A stretch of 64,000 nt of DNA from CAVZGO01 sp963774935 (GTDB taxonomy: Bacteria; Chloroflexota; Anaerolineae; Anaerolineales; UBA4823), in the NCBI GenBank assembly GCA_963774935.1, contig CAVZGO010000001.1, positions 62,001 through 126,000 of the forward strand, given 5' to 3'. Numbering within the stretch: position 1 is the first letter of the stretch; each line of letters starts with the position of its first letter. Of the stretch, positions 1-9,055 are shown piece after piece. The position numbers and the translations under genes were made by a program. The notes under the pieces were generated by a model. The model ran no database searches and was not told where the DNA came from. It was given only the letters and a program-made list of their open reading frames with translations.

Positions 1-1
1 G

Positions 2-763
2 AAGGTAGCCCTGGTTGGCAAGTATGTCGAGCTCCACGATGCTTATATGAGTGTAAGAGAGGCATTAAAGCACGCTGCCCTGGCTTTAGGAGTGGAAGTA
101 GATATCCGCTGGGTGCATTCTTCGGACATCGAGAAAGGCCGAGAATGGGCGGAAATGACCGGAGCGGATGGCATCCTCGTCCCGGGTGGATTCGGCAGCC
201 GGGGCACTGAAGGGAAAATCCAGGCGATCCGCCATGCACGTCAGAATAAGGTACCTTACCTCGGTCTGTGCCTGGGAATGCAACTGATGTGCATCGAGCT
301 ATTGCGGCATGTGCTGAATAACGATGAAGTCAACTCCACCGAGTTTGACCGCAGCACGCAATATCCTGTAATTGACCTGATGCCCGATCAGCGTGAAATT
401 GCCGATATGGGTGGAACCATGCGACTTGGGCTCTATCCCTGTAATTTACAGCCCGGCACTCAGGCAGCAAAGGCGTACCAGGTGGACCAGGTACAGGAGC
501 GACACCGACACCGTTTTGAGCTGAATAATGCATATCGCGACCTGCTCGCCAGTGGAGGAATGGTGTTTTCCGGCATTTCTCCGGATGGTCGCCTGGTTGA
601 AATCGTTGAGCTTGCAGATCATCCATTTATGGTCGCCACTCAGTTTCACCCAGAGTTCCTGTCTCGACCGAACCGCCCCCACCCCTTATTTGTTGGTTTT
701 CTGCGCGCGGTATGTGAAAGGGCTGGAGTTGCCATCCTTGCAGATCAACCTTTGAAGCAATAA
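2..763 (+). CDS. pyrG: CTP synthase, C-terminal part (5' end outside window)
   Basis: CTP synthase makes CTP from UTP, ATP and glutamine in the cytoplasm. The reading frame is open from base 2 and begins in the linker before the amidotransferase domain (VALVGKYVEL), so the N-terminal synthetase domain lies outside the window. The visible 253 residues are the class I glutamine amidotransferase domain. The oxyanion-loop region reads VPGGFGSRGTEGK, the nucleophile elbow reads LGLCLGMQ with the catalytic Cys, and ATQFHPEF supplies the catalytic His and Glu. RPHPLF near the end is typical of the family. The internal ATG at position 47 is not the start. The next gene, enolase, follows after about 120 bases with its own candidate promoter. 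The family call is secure. Confidence 0.97.
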   Translation, partial: KVALVGKYVELHDAYMSVREALKHAALALGVEVDIRWVHSSDIEKGREWAEMTGADGILVPGGFGSRGTEGKIQAIRHARQNKVPYLGLCLGMQLMCIELLRHVLNNDEVNSTEFDRSTQYPVIDLMPDQREIADMGGTMRLGLYPCNLQPGTQAAKAYQVDQVQERHRHRFELNNAYRDLLASGGMVFSGISPDGRLVEIVELADHPFMVATQFHPEFLSRPNRPHPLFVGFLRAVCERAGVAILADQPLKQ

Positions 764-805
764 GATCACACTGTTTACGGAGCGCCAGTAAGGGATTTTC
801 GTTCA

Positions 806-834
806 TTAGCGCTTAATATAAAATCGGTTATACT
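806..834 (+). promoter_or_regulatory. Candidate promoter of enolase
   Basis: A good -10 hexamer TATACT lies at 829-834, about 48 bases before the enolase start. The matching -35 position (806-811, TTAGCG) is poor, so this is a weak call that rests on the -10 and on its place in the gap after pyrG. Confidence 0.35.
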
Positions 835-881
835 AGGAACCAATAAAGAATAGTTTCAATAAATCAAAAGAGGTGAAAATC

Positions 882-2171
882 ATGGATACATATATTGAAG
901 AGGTCCTCGGACGTGAAATTCTTGATTCGCGCGGCAACCCAACCGTTGAAGTCGAGGTATTCCTGACCGATGGCAGCATGGGACGCGCGGCAGTACCATC
1001 CGGCGCATCCACCGGCGTACACGAAGCCCTTGAGCTGCGAGATGGTGATAAGTCTCGTTATAATGGTAAAGGTGTGCTCCAGGCAGTGGATCATGTAAAT
1101 AATGAAATAGCCGAAGAATTGATCGGCTGGGACGCCACTGAACAGGTAGCCATCGATCGGATGCTGCTCGACCTGGATGGGACTCCCAATAAATCCAAGC
1201 TAGGCGCTAACGCCATCCTCGGCACGAGCCTTGCCGTTGCCAAAGCATCTGCAACAGCCCTTGGGCTGCCGCTCTACCGGTATATCGGCGGGGTATTTGC
1301 CCACGTTCTTCCGGTGCCGATGATGAACATCCTGAACGGCGGCGCTCATACAGGCTGGCAGTCGACCGATTTCCAGGAATTTATGGTGATGCCATTAGGT
1401 GCACCGAGTTTTGCTGAAGGATTACGCTGGGGCTCAGAAATCTACCAGGCATTAAAAGGTGTACTGAAGAGTCGCGGGTATATTACCCTGGTTGGCGACG
1501 AAGGTGGATATGCTCCACAGCTTAAGGCGAACGTGGAAGCAGTCGAGGTTATTCTGGAAGCGATTAATAAAGCAGGATACAAGGCAGGCGAGCAGGTCTG
1601 CATCGCACTGGATCCAGCCGCCTCAGAGCTCTTCGATGAGGAGACCAAGACGTATAACCTTCGTAAAGAAGGCAAAAAGATGACCGGTGAAGAGCTGGTT
1701 TACTTCTGGAAATCCTGGCTGGACCAGTACCCGATTGTATCTCTGGAAGACGGCCTGGCGCAAGACGACTGGGAAAGCTGGAAGCTCCTGGTCAGCCTGG
1801 TGGGTGACAAAGTGCAGATCGTCGGTGATGACCTGCTGGTAACCAATCCAGTGCGTGTCCGAAAGGCAATCCAGGAAAAAGCTTCCAACGCACTTTTGGT
1901 CAAGCTCAACCAGATTGGCTCATTAACAGAGACAATCGAAGCGGTTGAAACCTGCCATCGAGCTGGCTGGCGTGCGGTGACTTCGCACCGGTCAGGTGAG
2001 ACTGAAGATTCAACCATTGCTGACCTGGCTGTCGCACTCAACATGGGCCAGATCAAGACCGGGGCTCCGGCGCGCTCTGACCGGGTAGCTAAGTTCAACC
2101 AGCTCCTGCGTATCGAGGAAGATCTGGGTGACTCCGGGAAATATGCCGGCTGGGATGCTCTCCGGCGCTAA
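882..2171 (+). CDS. eno: Enolase (phosphopyruvate hydratase)
   Basis: Enolase interconverts 2-phosphoglycerate and phosphoenolpyruvate in glycolysis. The 429-residue protein has the normal family length. The N-terminus has EILDSRGNPTVE, the metal ligands sit in SLEDGL and GDDLLVTN, the catalytic Lys in LLVKLNQIGSLTET, and the substrate loop is SHRSGETEDSTIADL. I chose ATG at 882 because AAAGAGG at 867-873 is a good ribosome site seven to eight bases upstream. The in-frame GTG at 873 would overlap that site. The gene stands alone: candidate promoter upstream, strong intrinsic terminator directly downstream. Confidence 0.98.
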   Translation: MDTYIEEVLGREILDSRGNPTVEVEVFLTDGSMGRAAVPSGASTGVHEALELRDGDKSRYNGKGVLQAVDHVNNEIAEELIGWDATEQVAIDRMLLDLDGTPNKSKLGANAILGTSLAVAKASATALGLPLYRYIGGVFAHVLPVPMMNILNGGAHTGWQSTDFQEFMVMPLGAPSFAEGLRWGSEIYQALKGVLKSRGYITLVGDEGGYAPQLKANVEAVEVILEAINKAGYKAGEQVCIALDPAASELFDEETKTYNLRKEGKKMTGEELVYFWKSWLDQYPIVSLEDGLAQDDWESWKLLVSLVGDKVQIVGDDLLVTNPVRVRKAIQEKASNALLVKLNQIGSLTETIEAVETCHRAGWRAVTSHRSGETEDSTIADLAVALNMGQIKTGAPARSDRVAKFNQLLRIEEDLGDSGKYAGWDALRR

Positions 2172-2183
2172 AATTTTTATTGG

Positions 2184-2219
2184 AAATGAGTGACCCGCTG
2201 AACGGGTCACTCATTTTTT
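2184..2219 (+). terminator. Intrinsic terminator after enolase
   Basis: A perfect 14-bp stem (2184-2197 with 2203-2216), a five-base loop CTGAA and a T-run at 2214-2219 begin 13 bases after the enolase stop codon. Confidence 0.93.
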
Positions 2220-2240
2220 ATCAAGCAATATGTTTATATT

Positions 2241-2942
2241 ATGAAAGAGCAAACAGGTCACTACCGCATTACCGACATTGAAGAGTCCGACAGACCACGT
2301 GAGCGGCTCATGAAAGTGGGCGCCGAAAACCTTTCCACAGCCGAACTATTGGCAATATTGCTTCGCGTCGGTACAAAAAACGCCAATGCGATTACGCTCG
2401 GTCAGAATCTCATCAATAAATTGGATGGTCTGGTGGGCTTGCATCGCGCCCCGATAGAAGATCTGACCAACATCAATGGCATTGGGCTTGCAAAGGCTGC
2501 TCAAATAAAAGCTGCTATCGAATTAGGATATAGAATATCAATCGCCGAGCCGGGAGAAAAAACGGTGGTTAACAGCCCATCGGATGCTGCTGCTCTGGTG
2601 CAGTATCAGATGTCTGCTCTTGAGGTGGAGGAGCTGCGGGTCATTCTGCTGGACACGCGCAACCGAGTGCAAGATGTCCGAACGGTATGTACTGGCTCGG
2701 TGAACCAATCGCAAGTGAGGGTGAGCGAAGTATTTCGCGATGCGGTGCGCAATCAAATTACATCCATCATCCTGGTTCACAATCATCCAAGCGGAGATGC
2801 GACACCGAGCCCAGATGATGTCAGCTTAACGTGTGCGATTGTCCAGGCAGGCAAGCTGCTGGATATTCAGGTTTTAGATCACATCATTATCGGTCGGAAG
2901 CAATATGTCAGTTTGAAAGAGCGCGGGTTGGGATTTAGCTAA
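2241..2942 (+). CDS. radC: RadC-family JAB/MPN domain protein
   Basis: RadC-like proteins (UPF0758) have a helix-hairpin-helix region followed by a JAMM metalloprotease-like domain. Their cellular role is unsettled despite the old DNA-repair name. The protein has 233 residues, the family's usual length. The N-terminus shows ENLSTAELLAILLR and the HhH segment NINGIGLAKAAQIKAA. The metal site is HNHPSGDATPSPDD near residue 180, and FRDAVRNQ just before it is also conserved. The start ATG at 2241 lies 21 bases after the enolase terminator. It converges on the leftward acylphosphatase gene with a 17-base gap. Confidence 0.93.
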   Translation: MKEQTGHYRITDIEESDRPRERLMKVGAENLSTAELLAILLRVGTKNANAITLGQNLINKLDGLVGLHRAPIEDLTNINGIGLAKAAQIKAAIELGYRISIAEPGEKTVVNSPSDAAALVQYQMSALEVEELRVILLDTRNRVQDVRTVCTGSVNQSQVRVSEVFRDAVRNQITSIILVHNHPSGDATPSPDDVSLTCAIVQAGKLLDIQVLDHIIIGRKQYVSLKERGLGFS

Positions 2943-2959
2943 GCGACACGTCACCTGCA

Positions 2960-3256
2960 TTACCCAGTGGTGCTTTTCACACGAAAACCTGAAAACTCGC
3001 CTGATGCCGTATCCCATTCAGGTGTGAGACCGCTGACGTATGCGAGTCGTGGGCCACGGTACAGAACAGTTAACAGCTTCTCGAGCTGGTCCTTCCTACC
3101 TTCCGCGATCACCTCAACAGCACCATCCCAGCGATTGCGCACCCAGCCGGTCAATCCCAGGCGGATTGCTTGATCCTGAACGAATGCGCGAAATCCGACC
3201 CCCTGAACATGCCCCTCAACAATACAATGTAAGCGAACATCCTGGAGATCAGTCAC
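2960..3256 (-). CDS. acyP: Acylphosphatase
   Basis: Acylphosphatase hydrolyses the carboxyl-phosphate bond of acylphosphates such as acetyl phosphate. The signature GHVQGVGFRAFVQDQA carries the phosphate-binding loop and the catalytic Arg. GWVRNRWDGAVEVIAEG carries the catalytic Asn. I chose the GTG start at 3256, giving 98 residues, close to the family length. That start overlaps the upstream stop in GTGACTGA and has GAGG just before it, which suggests translational coupling. An ATG at 3289 would add 11 residues without a ribosome site. It is the last gene of a leftward run. Confidence 0.9.
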   Translation of the reverse strand: MTDLQDVRLHCIVEGHVQGVGFRAFVQDQAIRLGLTGWVRNRWDGAVEVIAEGRKDQLEKLLTVLYRGPRLAYVSGLTPEWDTASGEFSGFRVKSTTG

Positions 3257-4505
3257 GAGGCGCCTCGGCTTGCTGTCCGGAATCGTCATCCCGATCTGAT
3301 CGGCGAGTGGACTTCCGATAGGCTATAACTAAGCCGAGAAGTAATGGGATTAACAGCACACCCGCCATCAACAGCAACCAGGGTAGAAGATTATGAAATG
3401 CTTTGCCGGGTAAATCTTCATTGAATTGTGATATTCGCCATTGTTGCTCCAACTGGCTGAGATCTTCTCCCAGTGCAACCCTGGCGCCTGTTTCACAATC
3501 CTGGCCTGAAGAATATCGTTCCAGCAGCGCCTGTAACCCTGGCGTTCCATACGTCTCATAAAGGTATTTACTAAACGATGCCGATTGGGCATATGAAATC
3601 ATGGCGCCAGATGCATCACTTGGAAAGACGCGACACAGGAGGCTGAAAGGTATCAGCTTCTCCATTTTGTAGGCATCTTCAATCAGGATCGTGTAATCAG
3701 GGTTGTCCACTAGCTCTGCATTTGAAGCCAGACCTTCCACAAGCCAGACCGGCAGGTTTTCGTAGCTTTGGCCAGTGGATTGGTATAAAAGCACATGCAT
3801 CAATTCATGAGGAACTCGTTGTTCGGTTAAGATCATTTGTTCCGGCCCGGCTGGCAGGCTCACCACGATCACGCCCAGATCTGGATCTGCATGCCCGGCT
3901 ACCCACTCCCGGTTGGACAAGGACAGCGCATCCTGCATATCTTGCGCCTGTGGATAAATATAGATGTCTACTAACCCCGCTGCGGGCAGCGGCAGCATCC
4001 CCTGGATACGCTGGAAGCCAACCTGAGCGGCATCCAACGCGCTCTGAGCCAGCGGCACTGATCCTTCATACCAGTGGACCCGGAATGGACCTTCTGACAA
4101 CAATTGCCAATCGTGCCGGTTATCAATATATTCGAAACTCGCTGCTTCGCTGGTAATAACTGTCCCATCCTCAAGTGAGACCTCAAAGCGATAATCGATC
4201 GTTGAAAAAGCACGCAACTGGGTTGAATTGATAGGAATTACCACTTCCATCTGGTACTGACCAGGCGCCTGTTCAGGAATCAATGTCGCTGGTTGGGCAA
4301 CGGTTTGCGCTGTTCCGCTTTCCTGGAAAAATAAATAAGCGGTACGAATTTGCCCTGGAGTTTCAAGACTGGCTGAGAATGTTAACTTTTCACCGAAAAC
4401 GCCAATGGCGGTCAGGTTGGTAATCGATCCCTGTGCGTAAGCAGCCCTTGAGGATGCTAGAAGTGAGAATACCATTACTCCCAAGAGTAACCACACGCGC
4501 CTCAT
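3249..4505 (-). CDS. Secreted, membrane-anchored peptidase MA-like protein
   Basis: The 418-residue protein has an N-terminal signal sequence (about residues 1-24, ending near AYAQG), a beta-rich N-terminal domain, and a zinc-metallopeptidase core. The core contains VPHELMHVLLYQ, the HExxH zinc motif of gluzincins, followed by WLVEGLASNAE with a likely third Glu ligand. A hydrophobic segment at about residues 372-395 and a basic, charged tail (YRKSTRRSDRDDD) point to a C-terminal membrane anchor with the peptidase outside. The substrate cannot be told from sequence. It starts one base after the AEC transporter gene and overlaps acyP, so it is part of an operon. Confidence 0.82.
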   Translation of the reverse strand: MRRVWLLLGVMVFSLLASSRAAYAQGSITNLTAIGVFGEKLTFSASLETPGQIRTAYLFFQESGTAQTVAQPATLIPEQAPGQYQMEVVIPINSTQLRAFSTIDYRFEVSLEDGTVITSEAASFEYIDNRHDWQLLSEGPFRVHWYEGSVPLAQSALDAAQVGFQRIQGMLPLPAAGLVDIYIYPQAQDMQDALSLSNREWVAGHADPDLGVIVVSLPAGPEQMILTEQRVPHELMHVLLYQSTGQSYENLPVWLVEGLASNAELVDNPDYTILIEDAYKMEKLIPFSLLCRVFPSDASGAMISYAQSASFSKYLYETYGTPGLQALLERYSSGQDCETGARVALGEDLSQLEQQWRISQFNEDLPGKAFHNLLPWLLLMAGVLLIPLLLGLVIAYRKSTRRSDRDDDSGQQAEAPRD

Positions 4506-4506
4506 C

Positions 4507-5418
4507 TTATGCCCCCAAGAATTTAAGGATTGGTGGAAGGGTGATCACACTTAACAGCGTGGTGCCTGTTACCACAGCAGTGACAAATGAAGGCTCGGTA
4601 TCATATTGGGTGGCGAGGATGGTGGTCAGAACAGCAGCCGGCATGGCAGCTTCGGTGACTGCGGCATTTCGTGCAGGACCGCTTAATCCGAAAAGGAGTG
4701 CCAAACCAATGGCCAAGGCGGGGCTGACGACCAATCGTAATACGCTGGCGACACCCATCGGTAAATAGCGACCTGCCAGACGAGCAGAGCGAAGCTGCAT
4801 GCCCAGAAGCACCATCATGCATGGAATTGCTGCCTGACTGAGCAGATTGCTGGTTCGCTCGAGGGGCAGCGGGAGCTGCCAGCCAGTACTCACAAACACA
4901 ACTCCCAATATTAGACCATAAACGGCCGGCAGCTTCACCAGATTAGAAAGTGCCTTGGGCAAGGATGTGCTACCCACGGAGGCGATGACCACACCTAAGG
5001 TATAGGTCAAGATCGCATTCGTTACAAAGAAGAGGCTGCCGTAAGCCAGGGCTTTCTCGCCAAATGCAAATAATGTTAATGGCAAACCATAATTCCCTGC
5101 ATTCATAAAAGAGCTGGTCAGGATGAATGCGGATAACAGCTTGCGCTCAAGTTTCATCGCGCGGCCTACCAACCAGGAAATCAACACCATACCGATTACG
5201 CAGATCGCCGCAACCAGCATCATCTGGCTCAGGTCGCTATTGGTGAGCTGATTATGGATCAGAACATTAAAAATTAAAAATGGGCTGAAGATGTAGAATG
5301 TAATATTGGAGACAGTTCGAGGGTCAATGGGCACCCATCCTGCCAGCAGGTAACCTGTAGAAGCGGCGAGTAAAATGGGTACCAGATTGTTTACAAAAAG
5401 AATTACCAGATCAGTCAA
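4507..5418 (-). CDS. AEC (auxin efflux carrier) family transporter
   Basis: The 303-residue protein is made almost wholly of hydrophobic helices, about ten, with the two-part repeat layout of the AEC family (YfdV/MleP relatives), which move organic anions such as malate. Typical features are the early LAASTGYLLAGW segment, PFLIFNVLIHNQL, and the Asn-containing NAGNYGLPLTLFAFG of the first half, and EAAMPAAVLTTILATQY in the second half. The substrate is not predictable. It lies between the HEAT-repeat gene (gap 100 bases) and the peptidase gene (gap 1 base). Confidence 0.85.
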   Translation of the reverse strand: MTDLVILFVNNLVPILLAASTGYLLAGWVPIDPRTVSNITFYIFSPFLIFNVLIHNQLTNSDLSQMMLVAAICVIGMVLISWLVGRAMKLERKLLSAFILTSSFMNAGNYGLPLTLFAFGEKALAYGSLFFVTNAILTYTLGVVIASVGSTSLPKALSNLVKLPAVYGLILGVVFVSTGWQLPLPLERTSNLLSQAAIPCMMVLLGMQLRSARLAGRYLPMGVASVLRLVVSPALAIGLALLFGLSGPARNAAVTEAAMPAAVLTTILATQYDTEPSFVTAVVTGTTLLSVITLPPILKFLGA

Positions 5419-5518
5419 ACAATGCCCTCGCCAGATGCACAGGTTTTATTTCTGAGCCGGGGTACCAACCTCAGGTACAAAGCGAATCGCCATTATGTTA
5501 TGGATAGGCTTGCAGGAT

Positions 5519-6670
5519 TTATGCCGAGTCTTCCTCTTCGTCACCCTTGTCCTCCAAATCAGCAAGCTCAGCAAGATCCTCGAGATCGTCCAGCTCATCG
5601 AGCTCTTCTAATTCCTCGTTATCCAGCGTTTCCTCTAGCTCGTTCAGCTCCTCGAGCCAATCCGAGTCTTCGTCCAGCGCATCGGTGAAGTCATCAAACT
5701 CATCATCCATCTCATCATCTGCCTCAGGAAAGTCGAGAAAAGGCAGCAGCTGCAATTCTTCATTAAAAGTCAGGTTATCCAATGCAGAATCGATAAATTT
5801 GCGTTCATCTTCATCATCAACATGTTTATATAGACGCTCAAGCGCTTTGCGGGCATTCTCTCCACCAAGCTGGGAGAGCGACCAGATACTTGCCAGACGG
5901 GTTTGGTCATCCGGATCATCCAGCAATTCCAGTAAGCGAGGGATACTCGAGCCCATTTCAAGCTCTCCCGCTGCACGGGCTGCTTCAGCCCGCAGGGTTG
6001 GAAACTGGCTGTTGAGCATGATCTTTACCTGAGGCCGCCAGCGTTCGTTCGCCGACCTCCCCATCGCGAAAAGAGCACTTGCAACCCACTCCCGATCTCC
6101 GGATTGGTAGGCCTGGTCGATCAGGGTGCCGACTTCCTCTTTGCTCGAGTAGCCGAGTGCCTCAAGCGCGCTACGCCGCACTTCAGCTTGATCATTTCCC
6201 TTCGCTGCCTCTAACAACCGCTCCTCAATGCTTTGCAGTGTTTGCTTCGGCAAATTCTCAACCTCACCCAAATAAACATAGTGACCAAGGCCGCCTGCCG
6301 CAGCGGCGCGCACCTGTACATCCGAATCATTTGACAGCAAGTCGAGAAAAGTGGGGACAAGGCGTGGACTTTCATAATCCCACAAGCCGCGTAGCGCTGG
6401 TAAGCGCACTTGCGGATCACGATCTTGCAGCGCAAATGTCAATAAATTTTCAAACGAGAGGATGGTGTCCTCCTCGCCTAATTCCTGGACGTCTTCTAGC
6501 AGAGCCTTGCGCCGCCACGCCGGTATCTTTGGCCAAATCTCAGCAAGCTGGTTAATTTCTGAGATTTCTAAATCAGAGAATCGCGCAAGATAGCGCGGAG
6601 GGAAAGGGGTGTCAGCATCAAGCAAGGCTTCCAGCACTTGCTGGAAGGTGATTTCAGGTAAGCCGTTCAT
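5519..6670 (-). CDS. HEAT-repeat protein with acidic tail
   Basis: The 383-residue protein has no signal sequence. About residues 60-290 hold tandem helical repeats of HEAT/PBS-lyase type, with recurrent segments such as VRLPALRGLWDYE, VQVRAAAAGGLGHY, VRRSALEALGYSS and LRAEAARAAGELE. Such repeats form a protein-binding solenoid. The last 75 or so residues are almost entirely Asp, Glu and Leu, which would form a strongly negative tail. No catalytic motif is seen. It follows rseP after 15 bases, so co-transcription is likely. The function is unknown; a scaffold role is inference. Confidence 0.8.
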   Translation of the reverse strand: MNGLPEITFQQVLEALLDADTPFPPRYLARFSDLEISEINQLAEIWPKIPAWRRKALLEDVQELGEEDTILSFENLLTFALQDRDPQVRLPALRGLWDYESPRLVPTFLDLLSNDSDVQVRAAAAGGLGHYVYLGEVENLPKQTLQSIEERLLEAAKGNDQAEVRRSALEALGYSSKEEVGTLIDQAYQSGDREWVASALFAMGRSANERWRPQVKIMLNSQFPTLRAEAARAAGELEMGSSIPRLLELLDDPDDQTRLASIWSLSQLGGENARKALERLYKHVDDEDERKFIDSALDNLTFNEELQLLPFLDFPEADDEMDDEFDDFTDALDEDSDWLEELNELEETLDNEELEELDELDDLEDLAELADLEDKGDEEEDSA

Positions 6671-6685
6671 TGCAAATTACAGCCT

Positions 6686-7723
6686 TTATTTGGGAATTTG
6701 GATAGGATTTATGAAATCCTGGATGTTTATATAGATCAGCAGAATCAACAGCAACGCAAATCCGACCAGGTGGATAGCATTTTCATAACGGGGAGGGATA
6801 CGCCGGTGGAACAGGATTTCGGGGAGGATCAGAAGAATGCGTCCACCATCCAACGCCGGGATGGGCAGCAGGTTAATGACTCCCAACGATATCGAGATTG
6901 CCATAAAGAACCACAATGGGTTGAAGATCTGCTGGTAGATCTCAAACATGCCTTTATATCCAACCAGCCGACCTTCCTCGGGACTGGCGGTGCCCTGGAT
7001 CATTCGAACTGGAAGAACCAGAATTCCGCGCACATTTTCGTAAGTAGCGCCTATTCCCTGGGTGAAAGCCTGTCCCAGGCCGATCGGTTGGCGAGGATTG
7101 GTCATGACAATGCCCATCGCGCCCTGCCCCTCAGGTGGGTTTGAGCGCGGGACAATCACTACGGTGGTCTGCTGTTCTCCGCGTTGATAGACCAGGCTGA
7201 TTTCCTGATCCAGATTATCCGCAATAAGTTGCTGGAGCTTTGCTTGGCTGTCAATGACTATTCCATTAACGGAGAAAATTAAATCGCCTGCCTGTAATCC
7301 TGCAATTTCTGCCGGTGTGCCAGCGACAACCTGTTCGATCAATACTTTGTTGGTGATCGGTTGACCCAGGTTGTAAAACAAGATTACCCCTAAAATAACG
7401 CCGATCAGCAAGTTCATCGCTGGGCCCGATACAAAAACCACAAGACGCACCCAGGGACTTGCTGCGCCTAATCCACCCGGAACCGCCGGATCATTCTCGC
7501 CCTTTGGACGAACAAACCCACCCAGCGGAATCCAATTTAAAGTGAAATCCGTATTGCCGGCGCGAAACAGACGCACAGCGCGCGGCGGAAAACCAATACC
7601 AAACTCTTCTACTTCAACTTTTAAAGCGCGCGCAGCCAGGAAATGTCCCAGCTCGTGCATGATGATCAACACCGCAATACCAAGGATGAAAGTCCCCAAT
7701 TGGACCAAACTTAATGTGTTCAT
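6686..7723 (-). CDS. rseP: RIP metalloprotease RseP (site-2 protease)
   Basis: This membrane zinc protease cuts transmembrane helices of substrates such as anti-sigma factors. The 345-residue protein has the zinc motif HELGHFLAAR near residue 24, a short FVRPKGE segment typical of the family, one PDZ domain at about residues 125-205 (AGLQAGDLIFSVNG), and the second zinc motif NLLPIPALDGG near residue 290. Four hydrophobic segments fit the RseP topology. It opens a leftward run of five closely spaced genes ending with acyP. The 230-base stretch upstream has no gene. Confidence 0.95.
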   Translation of the reverse strand: MNTLSLVQLGTFILGIAVLIIMHELGHFLAARALKVEVEEFGIGFPPRAVRLFRAGNTDFTLNWIPLGGFVRPKGENDPAVPGGLGAASPWVRLVVFVSGPAMNLLIGVILGVILFYNLGQPITNKVLIEQVVAGTPAEIAGLQAGDLIFSVNGIVIDSQAKLQQLIADNLDQEISLVYQRGEQQTTVVIVPRSNPPEGQGAMGIVMTNPRQPIGLGQAFTQGIGATYENVRGILVLPVRMIQGTASPEEGRLVGYKGMFEIYQQIFNPLWFFMAISISLGVINLLPIPALDGGRILLILPEILFHRRIPPRYENAIHLVGFALLLILLIYINIQDFINPIQIPK

Positions 7724-7953
7724 TACAAAACCTGTAATCCTTTGTTCATAACCAGAAAGGCTATTCCGCTTTCCAATACTTTCAGTAATATCGCTGCCAG
7801 ATGGGAACCCAAATCTATGGAATTCCCCGATAAGATAAAGACGATTATATCCTTACCCCGATGTTTCGGGTATAGATTACACTGCCTGGGGGAAAATTCT
7901 AACGCGTTTCTAACTGTATTAATTTAACGTTATTTTTGAATAATGAAGTTTTC

Positions 7954-8952
7954 TTAATCAACGAGATGTGCACTTCCACCCGGAAATGCTGTTAATACCT
8001 GCAATACGCCGGGAATTTGTTCGAGGCGGCGTGTAATCTCTGCAGCATCTTGTGCCAGGCAAATCACATGTACGTTCGGTCCGGCATCGATGGTGTATCC
8101 AGCAGGCAACCCTTCTTGCCGCCAGCTTGTAACCGCCTGCATAATTGCCACAGTAGCCGGCAGCCAGTAGAACACCGGCGGACGGGAAGTCAGGATCACA
8201 GCATGCATCAGGTTGCTGTCCAGCTCAATCATTTCCGCCAGTCCAAGGAAGTCGCGTTCAAAAATTGCCCGCCGGCATATATCTAACCTGCGAGGAGCGT
8301 CCTCCACCCGGGCGATTTGCAAAGGGCTGGTAAATGCCAGAGCATGACCTTCAGTCGAGCTGGTTGGCTTGTGACCTGTACTGGTCACGGCGATGCAATC
8401 TGCCAGGTGCCAATGCTCTGGCGGTGCAATGCTTCTGGCAGCCGCTTCACTTTCGCACCCCTCGACAACCCACTCCACAAAACCGGATGGGACCGAGCGG
8501 CAAGCCGATCCTGAGCCAATACGTGCTAACTGGGAAAGCTGCCATTCGGTGAGGTTCAGCCCGGCTGCCGTGCTGGCAGCCAGGCTGAGCGAAGCAAAAG
8601 CTGAAGCCGAGGAGGCAATGCCTGCTCCCATCGGGAAATTATTCTCGCTGACCACTTGTGCGCCTTCCTGTAAGCCAGCCATCTGGCGTACAACATCCAG
8701 AAACCGGCTCACGCGCAGGAGCGCTGGACCGGATTGCCACTCACCATTCAACGATAATTCATCGCGATCGGTACCAAACGTAACACTTGTGCGGGTTTCT
8801 AATCCCGCCAGGTTCATCGATATCGATCCATTTGCCGGAACGCGCGCCTCCGGGTCACAGTTGCCCCAATACTTGATAAAAGCAATGTTTGGATTTGCTG
8901 CACTGGTGACCGTTCGTTTGATATGATCGGGCATAGATAAATATTCTTCCAT
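7954..8952 (-). CDS. mvaD: Diphosphomevalonate (or phosphomevalonate) decarboxylase
   Basis: This GHMP-fold enzyme decarboxylates a phosphorylated mevalonate to an isopentenyl product. The 332-residue protein opens the family domain with NPNIAFIKYWGN and shows the Ser-rich phosphate loop FPMGAGIASSASAF. It also has GSGSACRS and the catalytic Asp in IDAGPNVHVI. In classical diphosphomevalonate decarboxylases the motif after the catalytic Lys reads KYWGK; here the last residue is Asn. A Chloroflexota homologue, from Roseiflexus, has been described as a phosphomevalonate decarboxylase of an alternative mevalonate route, so the exact substrate is open. No other mevalonate gene is in the window. 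It is divergent from the membrane protein gene at 9056. Confidence 0.9.
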   Translation of the reverse strand: MEEYLSMPDHIKRTVTSAANPNIAFIKYWGNCDPEARVPANGSISMNLAGLETRTSVTFGTDRDELSLNGEWQSGPALLRVSRFLDVVRQMAGLQEGAQVVSENNFPMGAGIASSASAFASLSLAASTAAGLNLTEWQLSQLARIGSGSACRSVPSGFVEWVVEGCESEAAARSIAPPEHWHLADCIAVTSTGHKPTSSTEGHALAFTSPLQIARVEDAPRRLDICRRAIFERDFLGLAEMIELDSNLMHAVILTSRPPVFYWLPATVAIMQAVTSWRQEGLPAGYTIDAGPNVHVICLAQDAAEITRRLEQIPGVLQVLTAFPGGSAHLVD

Positions 8953-9055
8953 AACTAAATAGTTGCCTTGCGGAATCTAACAAGACAATCGACTCTTAAT
9001 AACCAATAAATTGATTTTATCGCAGAATGAGGCGTGAAGATTGAGAAAAGGGAAC

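Noticed and set aside
3722..4156. Open frame of 144 residues on the plus strand
   Set aside because: It is antisense to the peptidase-like gene and shows no family features.
5547..6032. Ser-rich open frame of 161 residues on the plus strand
   Set aside because: It is the antisense shadow of the acidic tail and repeats of the HEAT protein; low complexity, no ribosome site.
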